From positions 2,687,203-2,751,202 of the forward strand of contig JACTAT010000060.1 of the NCBI GenBank assembly GCA_014526335.1: 64,000 bases of DNA, given 5' to 3'. Position numbers and translations under genes: made by a program. The notes beneath the pieces are model-generated. The model saw only the letters and a list, made by a program, of their open reading frames with translations, was not told the DNA's origin and did no database searches. Positions 12,401 through 24,439 of this stretch are shown here, in pieces (position 1 is the stretch's first letter; each line of letters opens with the position of its first letter). The stretch comes from Chrysaora quinquecirrha (lineage: Eukaryota; Cnidaria; Scyphozoa; Semaeostomeae; Pelagiidae).

Positions 12401-14389
12401 ATTATGTGACGAACGCCTCCCATTCTCAGCAAAATCGTCAATAAACCGTTAACGACGCCTATGATGAACACCGTATCGTTCAGTTTTATCTCCTTATCGT
12501 GTTCTTTTTTTCTGCCCCTGTTCTCTGAACGACATTCTGCATTCCATGATGGCAAAAACATTTCTTGCATTGTTAATTTTAACAGAACAAGGACAGAGCA
12601 ACCATCTTGAAGCCAGTCATGCTCTGGAAGCTTATTCTTTCGGAGGACGATGGTATCGAAATAGAGTATTTGGATTTGCTTATGCAAATTGACAGAAGCA
12701 TCATAGATTTGGTATTGCTACATTGTTGTTTTTTTTCTCCTCTGCACAATTAGAGTTATTTTTCTAATGTCTGATACATAGTTAAGTATTGTTGATAAAT
12801 GTCCCTTTTCAATAGGAAACACTGGAAAAAAAGATGGTGCTTTGCCCAGTAGCAACAAGAGGGAACTCAGGCCAAAGTTACTGGTGTTTGACAGTAAGTA
12901 TTTCACCATTGTATTTAACATTATTATTTTGTTATTATTATCATTATTATTATCACCATTTTTGTTATTCTTACAGTACTACTATTGTGGATGATGTCAT
13001 TGGTGTTATTATCATAATTAATATTGTTTGTGTTGTTATTATAATTTAAATGGTTATTTACGGCAACACTCTTTTTCAGGCAGCTACTGCATCACATAAA
13101 CGCATGAAGCTTCTAATACTAGACCCTCTTCAAAATTCAGATGATGAAATTGGGATGAAGATGCGGTAAGTCAGATACACGAAGATTGCAACTAGCCTTC
13201 GTGAATACCTTCATAGTATATCTCCAGAATCTAAGATTCTCAATGAGGATTTGACAAGAATCGGTTAAGCATGCTTTATATATCCCTAAAATTTGTCAGC
13301 ACACAAAATATATCAGATTTCCCCCATCCTTATCTCAGCCAATAAAGTTAAACTGCACGCTGGCAGTCTGGGTGAAGGCTGGTTCGTTTTCACTTCCATG
13401 CTTCTTTGTTTTTCTGCATGTGCTGTGCCTTTGCTTTGGCTTGGTAGCTATAAGTTCGTTCTAAGGCTTTATTTGCTTGAACATATTGATATTTGCTATT
13501 TCTTTATCGGTTTTTTAGAAGTTAATCTATTTCCTCATATAAAATGCCGGAAGAAATGTTGTGTTGAGGTCGTTAGGGTATCTGTGCAAACTATTTATTA
13601 CTACAAAGCTTCAAATTAATGTTGCTAATTTTTTTTCACAGGAACTATTACGATCGTACATTTGCAAAGTCATGTACCTGGATTACGCATTCTAATAAAG
13701 AGTTCGAGCTGGACATAAAAGTCAGTTAAAATATTCGAATATTCTTTCCTTCTGCTTGCTGCATAAGGTGAAGACGGTGCAGTAACTAACTTTCTATATC
13801 TTAAATACTTTCGACACAACCGAGAGAAACGAGCTACACAAATAACATAAAATTTTACGCTTTTCAGGACAAGTTACCAGTTGGCCATACAGAAAATGAC
13901 AGCGCCCATTAGTTTTCATGGCAAGTTGTAACATTTTGTGATTTTATTATTTCTAGGACGTTTTTAGAAGTTACGCTGAGGTAAAATTTTCGATACAAGT
14001 TCTTCTGACATTTTTCAAAATTCAATTTTGCTATTTAAGTAAGCATGCTATAATATATCGTGTGTCAGGTATGTAGTTTTGATATATTCACTTCTCTTCC
14101 AACAGTATGCGATGTCATTGCTGAATAAGCAGATTTACCCTTCTGAGGTGCGTATATGAAGAGTTCTCGAAATGGATCATTATTTCAGAAAAAAGCATCA
14201 TTGATTTTGTCGTCTACGGATGCCCCCACGCCCCTTTGCCAATAGTTCTAAATTTGAACGTTTAAGTGCAGGTGATAAAGTTTAAACTTGTCTTGTATTT
14301 TGTAGGTCAACATTCCAGCAATACGCATGTGGATTGCCTCAACAATTACCCAGAATGATGACAATGATGAAACTCACCTGGACATTTAA
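9421..14389 (+). CDS. Multi-exon CACTA-1 accessory gene with degenerate Ulp1/C48-like domain
   Basis: Exons are 9421-9537, 11003-11278, 11401-11907, 12172-12306, 12586-12711, 12816-12893, 13080-13165, 13642-13720, an uncertain short exon from 13868, then 13957-13980, 14106-14147 and 14306-14389 (stop TAA). All have GT-AG borders and matching phases, giving about 517-521 residues. The N-terminus is a coiled coil. The middle is basic/acidic with a Lys/Ser/Thr/Pro linker. The C-terminal half aligns by eye with Ulp1 (C48) SUMO-type proteases: a GKMLNGKIIFELLR block, then a YWCLT strand, ILDPLQ, and finally DVFRSYAEYAMSLL. The usual catalytic His of the HW pair is Tyr (QSYW), and no Cys is found at the expected DCG site, where the exon starting at 13868 reads ENDSAH then stop. 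It is probably a non-catalytic C48-like fold. The call is moderate because exon 9 is unresolved. Confidence 0.65.
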
Positions 14390-14744
14390 GGGACCTTGTA
14401 TTTGAAACCATTTAAGTTGTTAGCTGCTATAGTATTTTTCTTTTAAATTTTCTTGATTTTTCATGATTGGAAACCATTCACGTTTAAACAGTATATTGAA
14501 TTTCTTCTTTTATTCCTCTACACATTTTGCTAAGACTACCGCTTTTGCGACTGGCAATGCACAGTACCAAATGTAGGAACTGTCAATAAGGTACCCACCA
14601 TCGATGAATCTTTATTATTGTTGTAGTTGTATGGATACGGTTTATTTTCACACTACTTTTCTACTTGATAAACAAAATTTGAAACCTTTCATTAGCTAAA
14701 ATGTATTTTTAATGACAATGCCGTAATTGCATGGTGAAGTAAAA
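14390..14744. other. 3' flank of accessory gene, no gene seen
   Basis: AT-rich non-coding sequence between the accessory-gene stop and the right subterminal repeats of CACTA-1. I see no motif to report. Confidence 0.5.
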
Positions 14745-14749
14745 CTAGC

Positions 14750-15310
14750 TACATAAAATAAGAAAATACGGCGTTGTATTTGTGAGCAAATTCAAATTCC
14801 AACACAACAAAAAACTACGAAATTTCTCCATTCGCAATACTGTAGTATTTCTCAACCCGGTTTTAAAATGGTATAAAATAATATAGAATTTGACTACCAG
14901 TGAAATATAGCATCGTATAACACAAGATTTATTACCTATAAAAAAATAACTTGGGGTTCCGATATTTTGAAACACAGTGTTGTATTTCACAGAGTGTTTT
15001 GAAGCCCATTCAAAATGATGTGCAGTGAAAAGGACTGGTGCAATACAGAGTTGTATTCCACTACATCAATAGCACTTATGTAATTCATTGCATTTGAAAT
15101 GCCTCATTGTTTTCCACATCTAATAACATTCCTCAGTAATTTCAAAGCCATTTCAATGCAGCGTTGTATTTCACCACATGTTAATACCACAGAATCACGC
15201 GCTCCGACAAATCCCGAGTTAACCCTTATATGGTGACATACTATAGTAATTGCCTTTGTATTCCACTGGTGTTGAAGAGATGTATTGTATTTCGAAAGGG
15301 ATTTCACTAT
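14750..15310 (+). repeat. Right subterminal repeats of CACTA-1
   Basis: The core word (G/A)TTGTATTTC or a one-base variant recurs near 14773, 14841, 14982, 15050, 15162, 15255 and 15285. It is often preceded by AATACAG and followed by ACCACA. The same core occurs in the left 116-bp array and, inverted, right after the left terminal repeat (GTGGTGAAATACAACGC at 3586-3602). Spacing is irregular, unlike the left array. Confidence 0.7.
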
Positions 15311-15346
15311 ATAATACTACGTTATTCTACCACTGTTTTACCTGTG

Positions 15347-16735
15347 GAGGTCTTATCATCACTCTTCTATACCTTGCGCTTCTAAATCCTTAAGTGCCTC
15401 CCCTGACGTCATATGCGTAGGCAAATTGATCTTTCTTCTTTTTTCCATGTTATTCTTGTTCATTGGTGGGTACGTCAAGACACTTTAAATGAAAGGAGAT
15501 AGATCTTCAGAGACAGCTTTGATTCAATGTAGATTCCTCAACCTAATTCAACCTGTAATTGAACACTCTTTTCTTTCAACACTTTCCAGTTAAAACAAAG
15601 TGCATCTTCATTTACATGATATCCCTCCTCAAACCTTCAAGCAGACTAATCTTAGCTGCATCAGCTGCCTTTGCTTTCAAAGTTTTGATTGTTGGATGGT
15701 GATCATCATTCTGCTGGTCATTTTTTTGGTGACGAGTTTGATACCTGACGGACTTGTCGTTTTTTATTATAACTTCAGTTGTTATTTCTTGTTTAAATGT
15801 CATAGCAGGGGCAAAAGTGGAAAAATCAATCACACACCTATTGACAGGCTATATTCATGCGCACTGAAACAAGGATTTGACAACATCCCGTCTGGCTGTA
15901 GGTCCATACAGCTGTACAAAGAATGCCTGGGTTTTCAAAAGCAAATTTTGAGCACTCCTTTCTCCATCCTCCTTTGAAAAATTAAAATAGCCATGATTTG
16001 GGGGTTGCATGACATATAAGGTATGCGGAGGCAAACAGTACAGAAAAATCTGGTTTTCTTTTCAGAACATGGTTGTATAAAGGTCAAGATGGGAAGCAAC
16101 GGTCCCATTAGCACAAATGCATTGAAGTGTTGTAATAGACGTTTTTGACGAAGTAGTAAGATGGAAAGTTCTCTTTGTCATTTTGTCCACATTTTATATT
16201 AGACCAAGATTGTTGGGGAATCCAGATTAGTCACAATTGTAAACTTGGTCTGCAGTTGTAACTTTATTTTAGCAAAGGAAATGTTCAAAATCACCAAATC
16301 ATTTATGAACAACTTCTCAGAACAGGCAAGTGGCCTGGTTAGCTCAAGAGGCTTTGGTTTAACAATGTGTCGGTCTGGATGACACCTTGAAATCCATACT
16401 TCCAAGATTTGCCCAGTTGATTATCATTAAAAACGTCCACTATCTGCCAAGCTCTATTAAGGATCTGCCTTACTTCTTGGCAAACATGGCCAAAAGATTT
16501 TCCAAACCCTTGTTTTGCTCTTTCTTTAACCCATTCAGCAATTAGTTTTTCTTCACCAGCAGTAAGCACAGTCTTTTCCCAGGCAAAACTTCACTGCATT
16601 CCCATATCCATTGACTTTTTGCCAAACCGTCTTCTTGGGTATTCCATAGCAGGTGCTGGCTCTATATATGGTCGCCCCTTTACTCAGTGCTAGGATTGCT
16701 CATTTCTTTCATTTCGTAATCAAACACCCTTTAAA
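15347..16735 (-). pseudogene. Pogo-like transposase, N-terminal part
   Basis: Reading down the minus strand, about 16735-16600 encodes a psq-type helix-turn-helix (KGATIYRASTCYGIPKKTV). After a frameshift comes a CENPB-type DNA-binding domain (LTAGEEKLIAEWVKERAKQG, then QLGKSWKYGF and RHPD-like CHPDRHIVKP). A remnant of the DDE domain follows near 16100 (ITTLQCICANGTVASHL). Much of the DDE core is deleted. The C-terminal coiled coil starts (TSGEALKDLEAQGIEE) just before the CACTA-1 junction and continues in the same frame at 3571. Frameshifts and stops make it non-functional. Confidence 0.7.
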
Positions 16736-16739
16736 GGAT

Positions 16740-17029
16740 CTAGTAGTATACTTGCAAGTTTAGTATAACATACAACATGCAAAACCATTGATGTGTATTA
16801 ATTTACATTAATTGTGTGATACTAGAGTTACTGTAACTGTTGCAAAGTAATGTCATATAAGTTTCAATATGGTGACAAGATATTTAAAAATTATATATAA
16901 AACAGAATACACTAAGATTTTATCTCAATTCTACAGATTCAAAAATAAATTTCGCTCATGATATTAATCATCATTTGAATAATTCATTATTTAAAATATT
17001 ATTGATAATGTTGATTTTCCCTCTTATAT
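16740..17029. other. AT-rich spacer
   Basis: No coding or repeat signal recognised between the pogo-like relic and the Penelope-like relic. Confidence 0.4.
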
Positions 17030-17797
17030 TAATTTCTAATAGAGAGGCTACTCTTCTGGTTGTTACTGAACCATTTGATAATGTTGAAATATCAAATGAT
17101 TTTGCTGTTGTTTCTGTTTCTCTTGCTGTTGAAAAATCAAAGGTATATGTTGTTGTTTTGTCTCAAGATCCAGCTAACTTCACTTCCAGACAAATATTAG
17201 CAGGGACGTGCTGCTTTATTCTATCAATTAATCTCTGGGAAGTACGACCTACATACCTGGCTTCACAGTGGTATGGAAATTCATAAATGACAAACCTTTT
17301 TTGTACGGTAGGCAATCCTCTTTATCGGATGGTAGAGTTTTCCCAATGCTAAAAACTAAAAACTAACTGAGGGTTTGCAGCAGCAAAGCACTTAGTAATG
17401 GCCTTTTTAATTTGATTTTTGAAGGGCAATGAGATGTTTCCTATGGTGCGCACTAGATGCAATCCCTCAGAGGGACCTCATGACGTCAGAGAATTTTCGG
17501 CCCTAATTTACGATCCCCGAACTCCTGGCTACGAACTCCGAGTTTTCTCGGAAAATTTTCAGTCTCACACGTCGTCTTGTAATAGTGATCCATTGAGAGG
17601 CTGACTAGGATTTTGGCGGGAAAGTTTCAAGAAACAGGAATTAGGCGGGAAACTTTTAGCAGCTACATGAAACCAAACATTTGTTTAAGATTGTATATTA
17701 ACTGAACATACATCACGTTGACTCTGTATAGTATAGTTACATATAATACGATTGTTTTCCTTACGTCTGACTTTGAGGCCAGTGGTGGCTTAGTAGG

Positions 17798-20700
17798 ATG
17801 GATGCTGGCGAAAGGCTTGCAGATGATAGCTACTTTTTCAAGGACCTGTATTCTGCAGAGAGGGCTATAGAGAAGTATGAAGAAACACAAGGTGTCAGCT
17901 TTTCGGTTTATCGCACAGAGAAGGCTTTTGGAAAGAGAGGTACGTAATAGACTTGGGGTTTTCTGTGTCACTTTTCTTCCATATTTTAAATTTTGGTGTA
18001 AAACAAAGTGAAGGGAAACAGTGGACAGTCTTGACATAGCATTATAGTTAGGGGGCATTTCTGACCTTCAAACTTTTGCCAAAGTTGGAGAACTGTACTG
18101 TTGAAAAGTGTTAACGTTAATGGCGTTAATGCAGTCCCTTCCAAACCATTCCTCACCTTCTGTAAGCATTCACACCAACAATTGTGATGATGTATTTTGA
18201 CAACATTTCTATCATTATTGCTTCAGAAATGGAATGGCACAAGCATAACATTCTGTGGAAGGATAAAAAGATACCGTTTGATGGAATACCGTATATGGTT
18301 CTTTCGCGTAAAGATATTGATTGCCAACATGGATCCGAAAGACACGCAGCTCATAAAAGGAAATATGAAGAAGAAAAAAAGAAGGTCAGCGACCTTGACT
18401 GCTGCAAACCTTGATTATTTAACGTTTCACATTACCAATATAGTTTCACCAACAGAGGCAGTAACGTGATTGCAATGCTGCTGCATAGAGTAAAATGACC
18501 ATGTAAAGCACACAGAGAAAACAAGGAAAAATACGATCCAAAGCAGAAAAAATACTTTTCAATACTTTACATTCTCAATTAAGTATACTCATCATTTAAT
18601 CATTATTTCTTAGCCAAAAGATCATGACCATTCCAAACCGAGGAAAATTGTTCAAGATTCTTTAAAGTTCTCGTGTAAAGCTCAAGTCCAACTCAGGGAG
18701 ATAGTTAGATTCATCGACTTCAAGGTATTTTGCAAACTTGGTAAAGTTTATTTAATGTATTGAATATCAAAGAGAGGATTGCTCACAATGACTTTAGTCT
18801 ATACATATTACATTTAAGCTTATCAAATTTGTTAATAAACATCTCTGATTCGATGTTTTGACAGATAGAACTGGACACTGAAAAACGGAGAAAAACTGCA
18901 TCTAAAAAGTTAAGGGCTTCCCTCGATCGGCAAGGTACAGAAAATGATCATAATATTGAGCATCGAATCCATGTCATGTTTCCTTCAAAGGACAGTCACA
19001 ATCACCCAACAGGCAAAGTAAGTTACCGAGTTATTGAGCTTTCTTACCATCCATTACTATAGTGGTTGCTGAATTTTACGGCTTTGCTATCAGGCTTCAT
19101 TTCAATAGCTGAAGTCATGAAAACCTGTTTTGATTAACAAAACGTTTCCAAAATAGTTTTAAAGAATTGCCGAAATTGTAGGAATAAGTTATTCAAGCAT
19201 GATAAATGAATGAAGCGATAGTACCTTACACCAGACCCATCAAGCTGGCTGAAAGTTATGTCCTTTTAACTCACGAACTCGACGACACATATAGATATAG
19301 CTAAACTGTGTTGTAAGCTGCAGAGACCCAAAAGTATCCCTACCTGGCAATAAATTACCACAATATACTGAGTATCAGAATCCATTTACCTTTATTAATT
19401 TCGGATTTTTGTAACTTTCTCACAGGACAACATATTTCATCAGAAAATTGATCATAGGATAATTTCAAAGATTTACGACTTAACAGCAGATTGTGTTAGG
19501 AATGTTAAAGAAATGCAAAGGCATCTTCATTCATTTGTTAAAGACGTGCTTTTCACAGATAAGCCTACTCCAAGCCCTTTAAACCGTCAGTTCTATCCAA
19601 GAAAAGTTGATAAACTTCGCTTTTCAAAGCTGGACCAGGAGAATGTCGAGGTAATGATCGAGCAATGGAAATCAGAAGATCCATCATCATTATTTCTCCT
19701 GCGACCATATGAGCTGAAAAGAGATGAATCAGAGGTTAGGTGTTGTCAAGATAATGAGCTACACGTTGGAAATAATGACGAGGAAAGTGACATCAAACCT
19801 GTTGCCATGAATACAGTAAAGAAGTTCTTGTTTGCGTATCAGAGTGAATGTGTATCGTTTACTGCAACGATATGGGAACAGTCTTTGTTTACTTGATGCT
19901 ACATATTGCACAACCAAGTACGCTTTGCCACTCTTTTTCCTTGCTGTGAAAACCAATGTTAAGTACATAATTGTCGGTTCATTTGTCACACAAGATGAAA
20001 AAACAGAGACAATAGAAGAAGCCCTAAATATATTTCAGCAATGGAATCCAAACTGGAATCCTGCTTGCTTTATGACCGATTATTGCAATGAAGAGATCAA
20101 CAGTCTGGAGAAAGTATTCAGGGGGCAGTACACTGTGTTCATTGCTGTTTTCTACATTTTGCTAAGGCATTGATGTCTTGTTGAGCTGAATTCTCTGTCT
20201 ACCAAATATTCAGTTGATCTATTTATGTTTTTAGGCACAAGAGTCTTGCTCTGTGATTTTCACAGAGAGCAAGCCTGGGAGAGATGGTGCAGTAACGGGT
20301 CTAACAGTGTAGTAGCAATAAAGGATGATGTGTTGTCCTACCTGCGCAGACTAGCGCATGCAAAGGATGAAGAAACATTCGAAGCTGCATTGAAATCTTT
20401 TCAGTTGTCTCCAATATGGAAAAAATCTTCTTCCGAAAAGCTGAGAACATGGTTTACTCAATACTGGCTGCCAGAGAAACAGGTCAGCAGAATATAAATG
20501 ATGGGTTGGAATCTTGACTAAACATCCAATATCTGTTTGTAGAAGATATGTACAAATCAAATAATATGTAGCAACAAAATCAAACTAAAGTTTTGTTTGC
20601 AAAAATATGATCAATCCTCTAATCAGCAATGGGACATTGATAAAATATTGGGGATAAAAGAAAGTCATTTACTTTACTTGATTGTAATAAATGGGGCATT

Positions 20701-23466
20701 ATAAAGGGAAGGGGTTTCTAAAAAGAGAAGCAGCATTTATGTACTCAATATTGATTTTCAAAAGATTCTGTCAGGTGATTTTCCCACTAGCTGTGTTGGG
20801 TGAAAAGGGTTAACTTTCACTCAGTCACAATCATATTGATGAAATGCCTAAACACATTAATATATGAAATATGAAATATGAAATATACATCAATATTTTC
20901 CTAATTTTAGCGATGGGCTTGGTGTTACAGGAAAGAATTGTTTCTGGCTGGAGTAAACACCACCAATGGACTTGAACGCCAAAACGAAGCCTTCAAATAT
21001 GATTTCCTGCAAAGAAATAGAAATAATACATTGAGTGGAATGCTCACTGTCTTGGTCAAAGAGTTCTTACCAGAGAGCCTTAAAAGGTGAGGTTGATTAT
21101 GCAAATGAAAAAGTGAAATATATAGAAATATATACTTTGTATCAATTTCTAAGCCTAAGAAAATTTTGTTAGAAGCAACACAGACTATCTAATCTATGTA
21201 GATGGTGAATGAGCATCTTATATGCATGAGCTCCAGGATTATTGTTTCACAACGATACTCTCTTTTTGAAATACAAGCCAGTTCAAGGAAATCTAGCACC
21301 TGGAATTGGTTCAAGGCAACGACGGTGAGAAGAGCTAAAGAGCCCCACACAAGTGAATTGTGGGAATATGTACTCAGAAAGCTAAGGAAAAGAGATGTTC
21401 TAAGATCTTCATTTGTACTTAGTGGACCCCTTGGAATCCACCTGTCAAAAATTAAGCTTACAGACTTTCTCCATTACAATTTTCTGTAATATTTTTTTCT
21501 ATTATTCTATTTCAGCTATATTGAACTCAATACAAGATACAGTAGTGCATTCAGAAGATATAGCCAGAAAATTCAACCATATCTGCATGATCGGCCAAGA
21601 GAATTTGTTCTTCACTGCATGTCCAGAATTGACAACGCAAAAAGCATGCCCAAGAATGCTAGCAAAAGTGCAAACCTTGCATGGAAGGAATTTGAATTTA
21701 ATGTTAGAGGAAACATAGATCAATCATATAATCTGCAGTTCAATGAAAGCAAGGATTGGCCAAGGTGCTCTTGTCCTGATTTTTCTCACAGCTGGTTTCC
21801 ATGCAAACATCTATTCTTTGTCTTGCAACATTATCCACAGATATCCTGGAGTGATTTGCCAAATACGTTTACTGAACACCCCCTGTTTACACTAGACAAT
21901 GAGGTGATGCTAGTTAAAAAAAGTAGAGTGGATATAAACGATACCATTATTAAAGATGATGAAACTAATAATCAAGATGACAATTTAGATAACTTTAACA
22001 CCAACATGATTGATGCTGACACTAATAGCCACGATGCTTCACCAGCAGCAGAGTCAAATGAAGCAGGAGAGATACTAAATGACATTTCAATGTCAGAAGT
22101 CAAAAAAAGGATAGCAAGTGATGCTCAGACACAGAGAATTGCTGAATCGTGCAGGCAACTATCCAAGGACATTATTCAAGCAACATACGATGTCCATAAT
22201 GAAGAAGATCTAAGAAATTTAAAGAATGATCTACAATTGGCATATAAAAAGATTGATCAGGCTAGACCAAGAACTGAAGAAGGCTTGCCACTCAGACACA
22301 AACCAAATGACAGCTGGAAAAGGAAACTCCATTCAAAGCAAAATGCCAGGGCACCAACAGCTATCAAGAAGAAGTTGCTCAACCTTCCGTTTAAAAAGAA
22401 AGTAAAGATACAGGCAGGAAGGAGTGGTTTATATGCAAAGAAAAGGCATATACTTGCAAAAGAATTTCTAAAAGAAATAGCAAAATTGTCTACAACAAAA
22501 ACAAATAAAAGAAAAGGGAACCAGAAATTGGAATGTGAAATTGCCCCCATTTTTATTGAAAAAGAACTCCCTGCACAATCTGAACATGATACCCAGAGTG
22601 AAACAAAAGCACCCACAGGGCAAACTTCATCTTCCAGAAAGATCACAAATGAAAAGCAAGATGAAGAAGTGCAGATAACATATGAAAGCAGCAACTCTGG
22701 TACATATGCCAAGCGAAAGAAACGCCTTGTTGACAATAATGATATGGGCCTGATTTCTGATGCCTCTAAGATGCTGACAGACAACATTATTAATGTTGCA
22801 CAAAACCTTCTCCACAATCAGTTTCCAGAGATAGGAGGCTTAGAAGATACAACATTAGGTGCTCACTTACAATTTTCAATTCAGAAGGGGATATTTGTTC
22901 AAATTTTACATACTGGAGCATTGCATTGGGTGTGCGTTTCAAATATTGGTTGTCCACAAGGATATTTTACGATCTACGACAGTTTATATCATGGTCGTAC
23001 AACAAAATATATTCAAAAGCAAATCTGTGGCATTGTACACCATCAATCAAATCATATAAATATTAGAATCGCCAGAGCACAACAACAGACAAATAGCACA
23101 AACTGTGGTTTGTTTGCTATTGCAAATGCCACAGCATTACTAAATGGTTGCAATCCAGAAAAGATGGAATTTGATGAAAAACAGCTAAGACCCCACCTCT
23201 ATGCCTGTGTCATGGGATCAAGGATTACTAATTTTCCTCAATCAGACAGGAAGAGGTCCCTGAGATCTGGCGAAGATGTCTTCCTTCTTCACCTCAGTTG
23301 TGTAATTTGCAGATTACCTGATGTCGAAGATGACAAAGAAGATCCTCTCCAGTGGCTCATGCAATGTCAAGCATGCCATAGGCATTATCATCGAGGATGT
23401 GCACGTATTCCTTTGAATTTTTTCATTGGTGGCATGTTTTATGAATGTAAGGATTGCCTGAGGTAG
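17798..23466 (+). CDS. MULE transposase-SWIM-Ulp1-PHD fusion protein
   Basis: Exons are 17798-17939, 18227-18384, 18614-18724, 18865-19017, 19426 to about 20130, 20235-20482, 20911-21086 and 21516-23466; phases agree except at the 20130 junction. The N-terminus looks like a FAR1/CARF-type zinc DNA-binding region (Cys near DCQHG and FSCKAQ, His in SHNHP). The MULE DDE domain shows LLDATYCTTKYALPLFF, MTDYC and LLCDFHREQAWERW. A SWIM finger (CSCPDF...PCKH) is at 21766-21811. After a long Lys-rich linker comes an Ulp1/C48 protease domain with His (HWVC, about 22924), Asp (YDSLY, about 22978), Gln (AQQQ) and Cys (NCG, 23104) all present. A PHD-like Cys/His finger closes the protein (23299-23460). 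There is one frameshift near 19850, so the product is probably split; everything from 20235 on is open. Confidence 0.85.
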
Positions 23467-24108
23467 AAATATGATAGATTTTATTGCAACTATTAAAAGA
23501 AATTACAGCCTTCATTCAGTCAGACTATCCAGTATCTTGAAGAACACTTACAAAGCCTGTAAAATACCAATAGTCAGGTATTAATTTACTGTATATGATC
23601 TCTATCTACTGATTATACGGAAACATTATTTACTTGTATCTAGATATATCTGGTTTAGGCTAGGTAGGGTTGAAAACTTTACAAATTTTTATTCAGTACA
23701 TCTTCAAAATCACATATTTTTGCTCATTCTCACAGCTTACTGCTTCTCTGCAGTTAACTTTTCTAAAAGTAGAATATTTTGCATAGGCCAACTTACAAAG
23801 AATAGAGACTGAACGCGCCTTGAGTTGCCTTGCCTGCGCCTAGGCCAGGCAGAGGCTATATAGACTAGACAAGCACCAGCAGACTAGCAAAAAGGGAAAG
23901 GCCTACAAAATAAATAAAATTAAGTCTGCTAGACTAGTTGAAGTATTATCAAATCAAAAATAGAAAAACTTGAGTCTGCTTACCAAAGTCAGCAGCGTCT
24001 TCTCTCTCTTCTTCGAAGTAACTAAAAAATGGCCGTTCCCTTTGGCCGAGTATTTTCAATTTCATCGCGAAAAGCGAAAGTAAGTGAACGGAAACTTCAC
24101 GAGAGTCG
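23467..24108. other. MULE 3' non-coding region
   Basis: AT-rich sequence between the gene stop and the right terminal repeat. No gene seen. Confidence 0.6.
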
Positions 24109-24439
24109 GAAAATTCTCTGACGTCATGAGGTCCCTCTGAGGGATTGCATCTAGTGCGCACCGTTTCCTATCCAAGACATTTTTAGGTAAACAGGGCACT
24201 TCTACAGACCATACGTTTTATCAGCTGACAAACTTGTGATCTTCTTGTGAAGACAATCCGAAATCATGTGCTCAGGTTAATGGTTTTCAATAAGTATAGA
24301 CCATAAGTTTCTGTAGAATTTCATTTTTGATAAACTGTTTATTTCTTTAAGCCATCTATATACAAAGTCATTATTCAGATATTTACCACATATGCTTTAT
24401 TTCAATTTATTATTCTTTTTAGTAATGTTTCTACTCAAT

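Larger units (their letters stand above)
3572..15346. mobile_element. CACTA/EnSpm transposon CACTA-1, complete
   Basis: The left end CACAGGTAAAAC begins at 3572 and its inverted copy ends at 15346; 17 of the first 18 terminal bases match. The trinucleotide GAG lies immediately outside both ends (3569-3571 and 15347-15349), as expected for the short target duplication of CACTA elements. Inside lie subterminal repeats at both ends, a tnp2-type transposase on the minus strand, and a divergent accessory gene on the plus strand. The element is 11,775 bp long. It interrupts a pogo-like transposase gene, so it is the younger insertion. The transposase is broken, so this copy could move only with help from another source. 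Confidence 0.9.
17445..24162 (+). mobile_element. Mutator-like element (MULE), complete
   Basis: The terminal inverted repeats are perfect over 54 bases (17445-17498 and 24109-24162) and start GGTGCGCACTAGATGC. A 9-bp duplication GTTTCCTAT flanks it at 17436-17444 and 24163-24171. Long terminal repeats plus a 9-bp duplication are diagnostic of MULEs. The insertion point is confirmed by the uninterrupted homologous sequence near 29440-29460 in Penelope copy B. The element is 6,718 bp and carries one multi-exon gene. Perfect terminal repeats suggest a fairly recent insertion, although the gene has a frameshift. Confidence 0.95.
17030..24315 (-). mobile_element. Penelope-like element copy A, 3' fragment split by the MULE
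   Basis: Two pieces, 17030-17444 and 24163-24315, are continuous with the second Penelope-like copy at 28816-29580 once the intervening MULE is set aside. On the minus strand the left piece encodes a GIY-YIG endonuclease region: RFVIYEFPYHCEARYVGRTS then QRLIDRIKQHVP. The neighbouring part carries FKNQIKKAITKCFAAANPQ, the linker that follows the reverse transcriptase in these elements. It has in-frame stops and lacks the reverse transcriptase, so it is a dead 5'-truncated copy. Confidence 0.75.

Noticed and set aside
12900..13050. TTATTATT-rich stretch as a CRISPR-like or tandem array
   Set aside because: It is a simple ATT microsatellite inside an intron of the accessory gene, with no spacer structure.
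22257..22817. 186-codon minus-strand open frame
   Set aside because: It is the antisense shadow of the Lys-rich linker of the MULE fusion protein.
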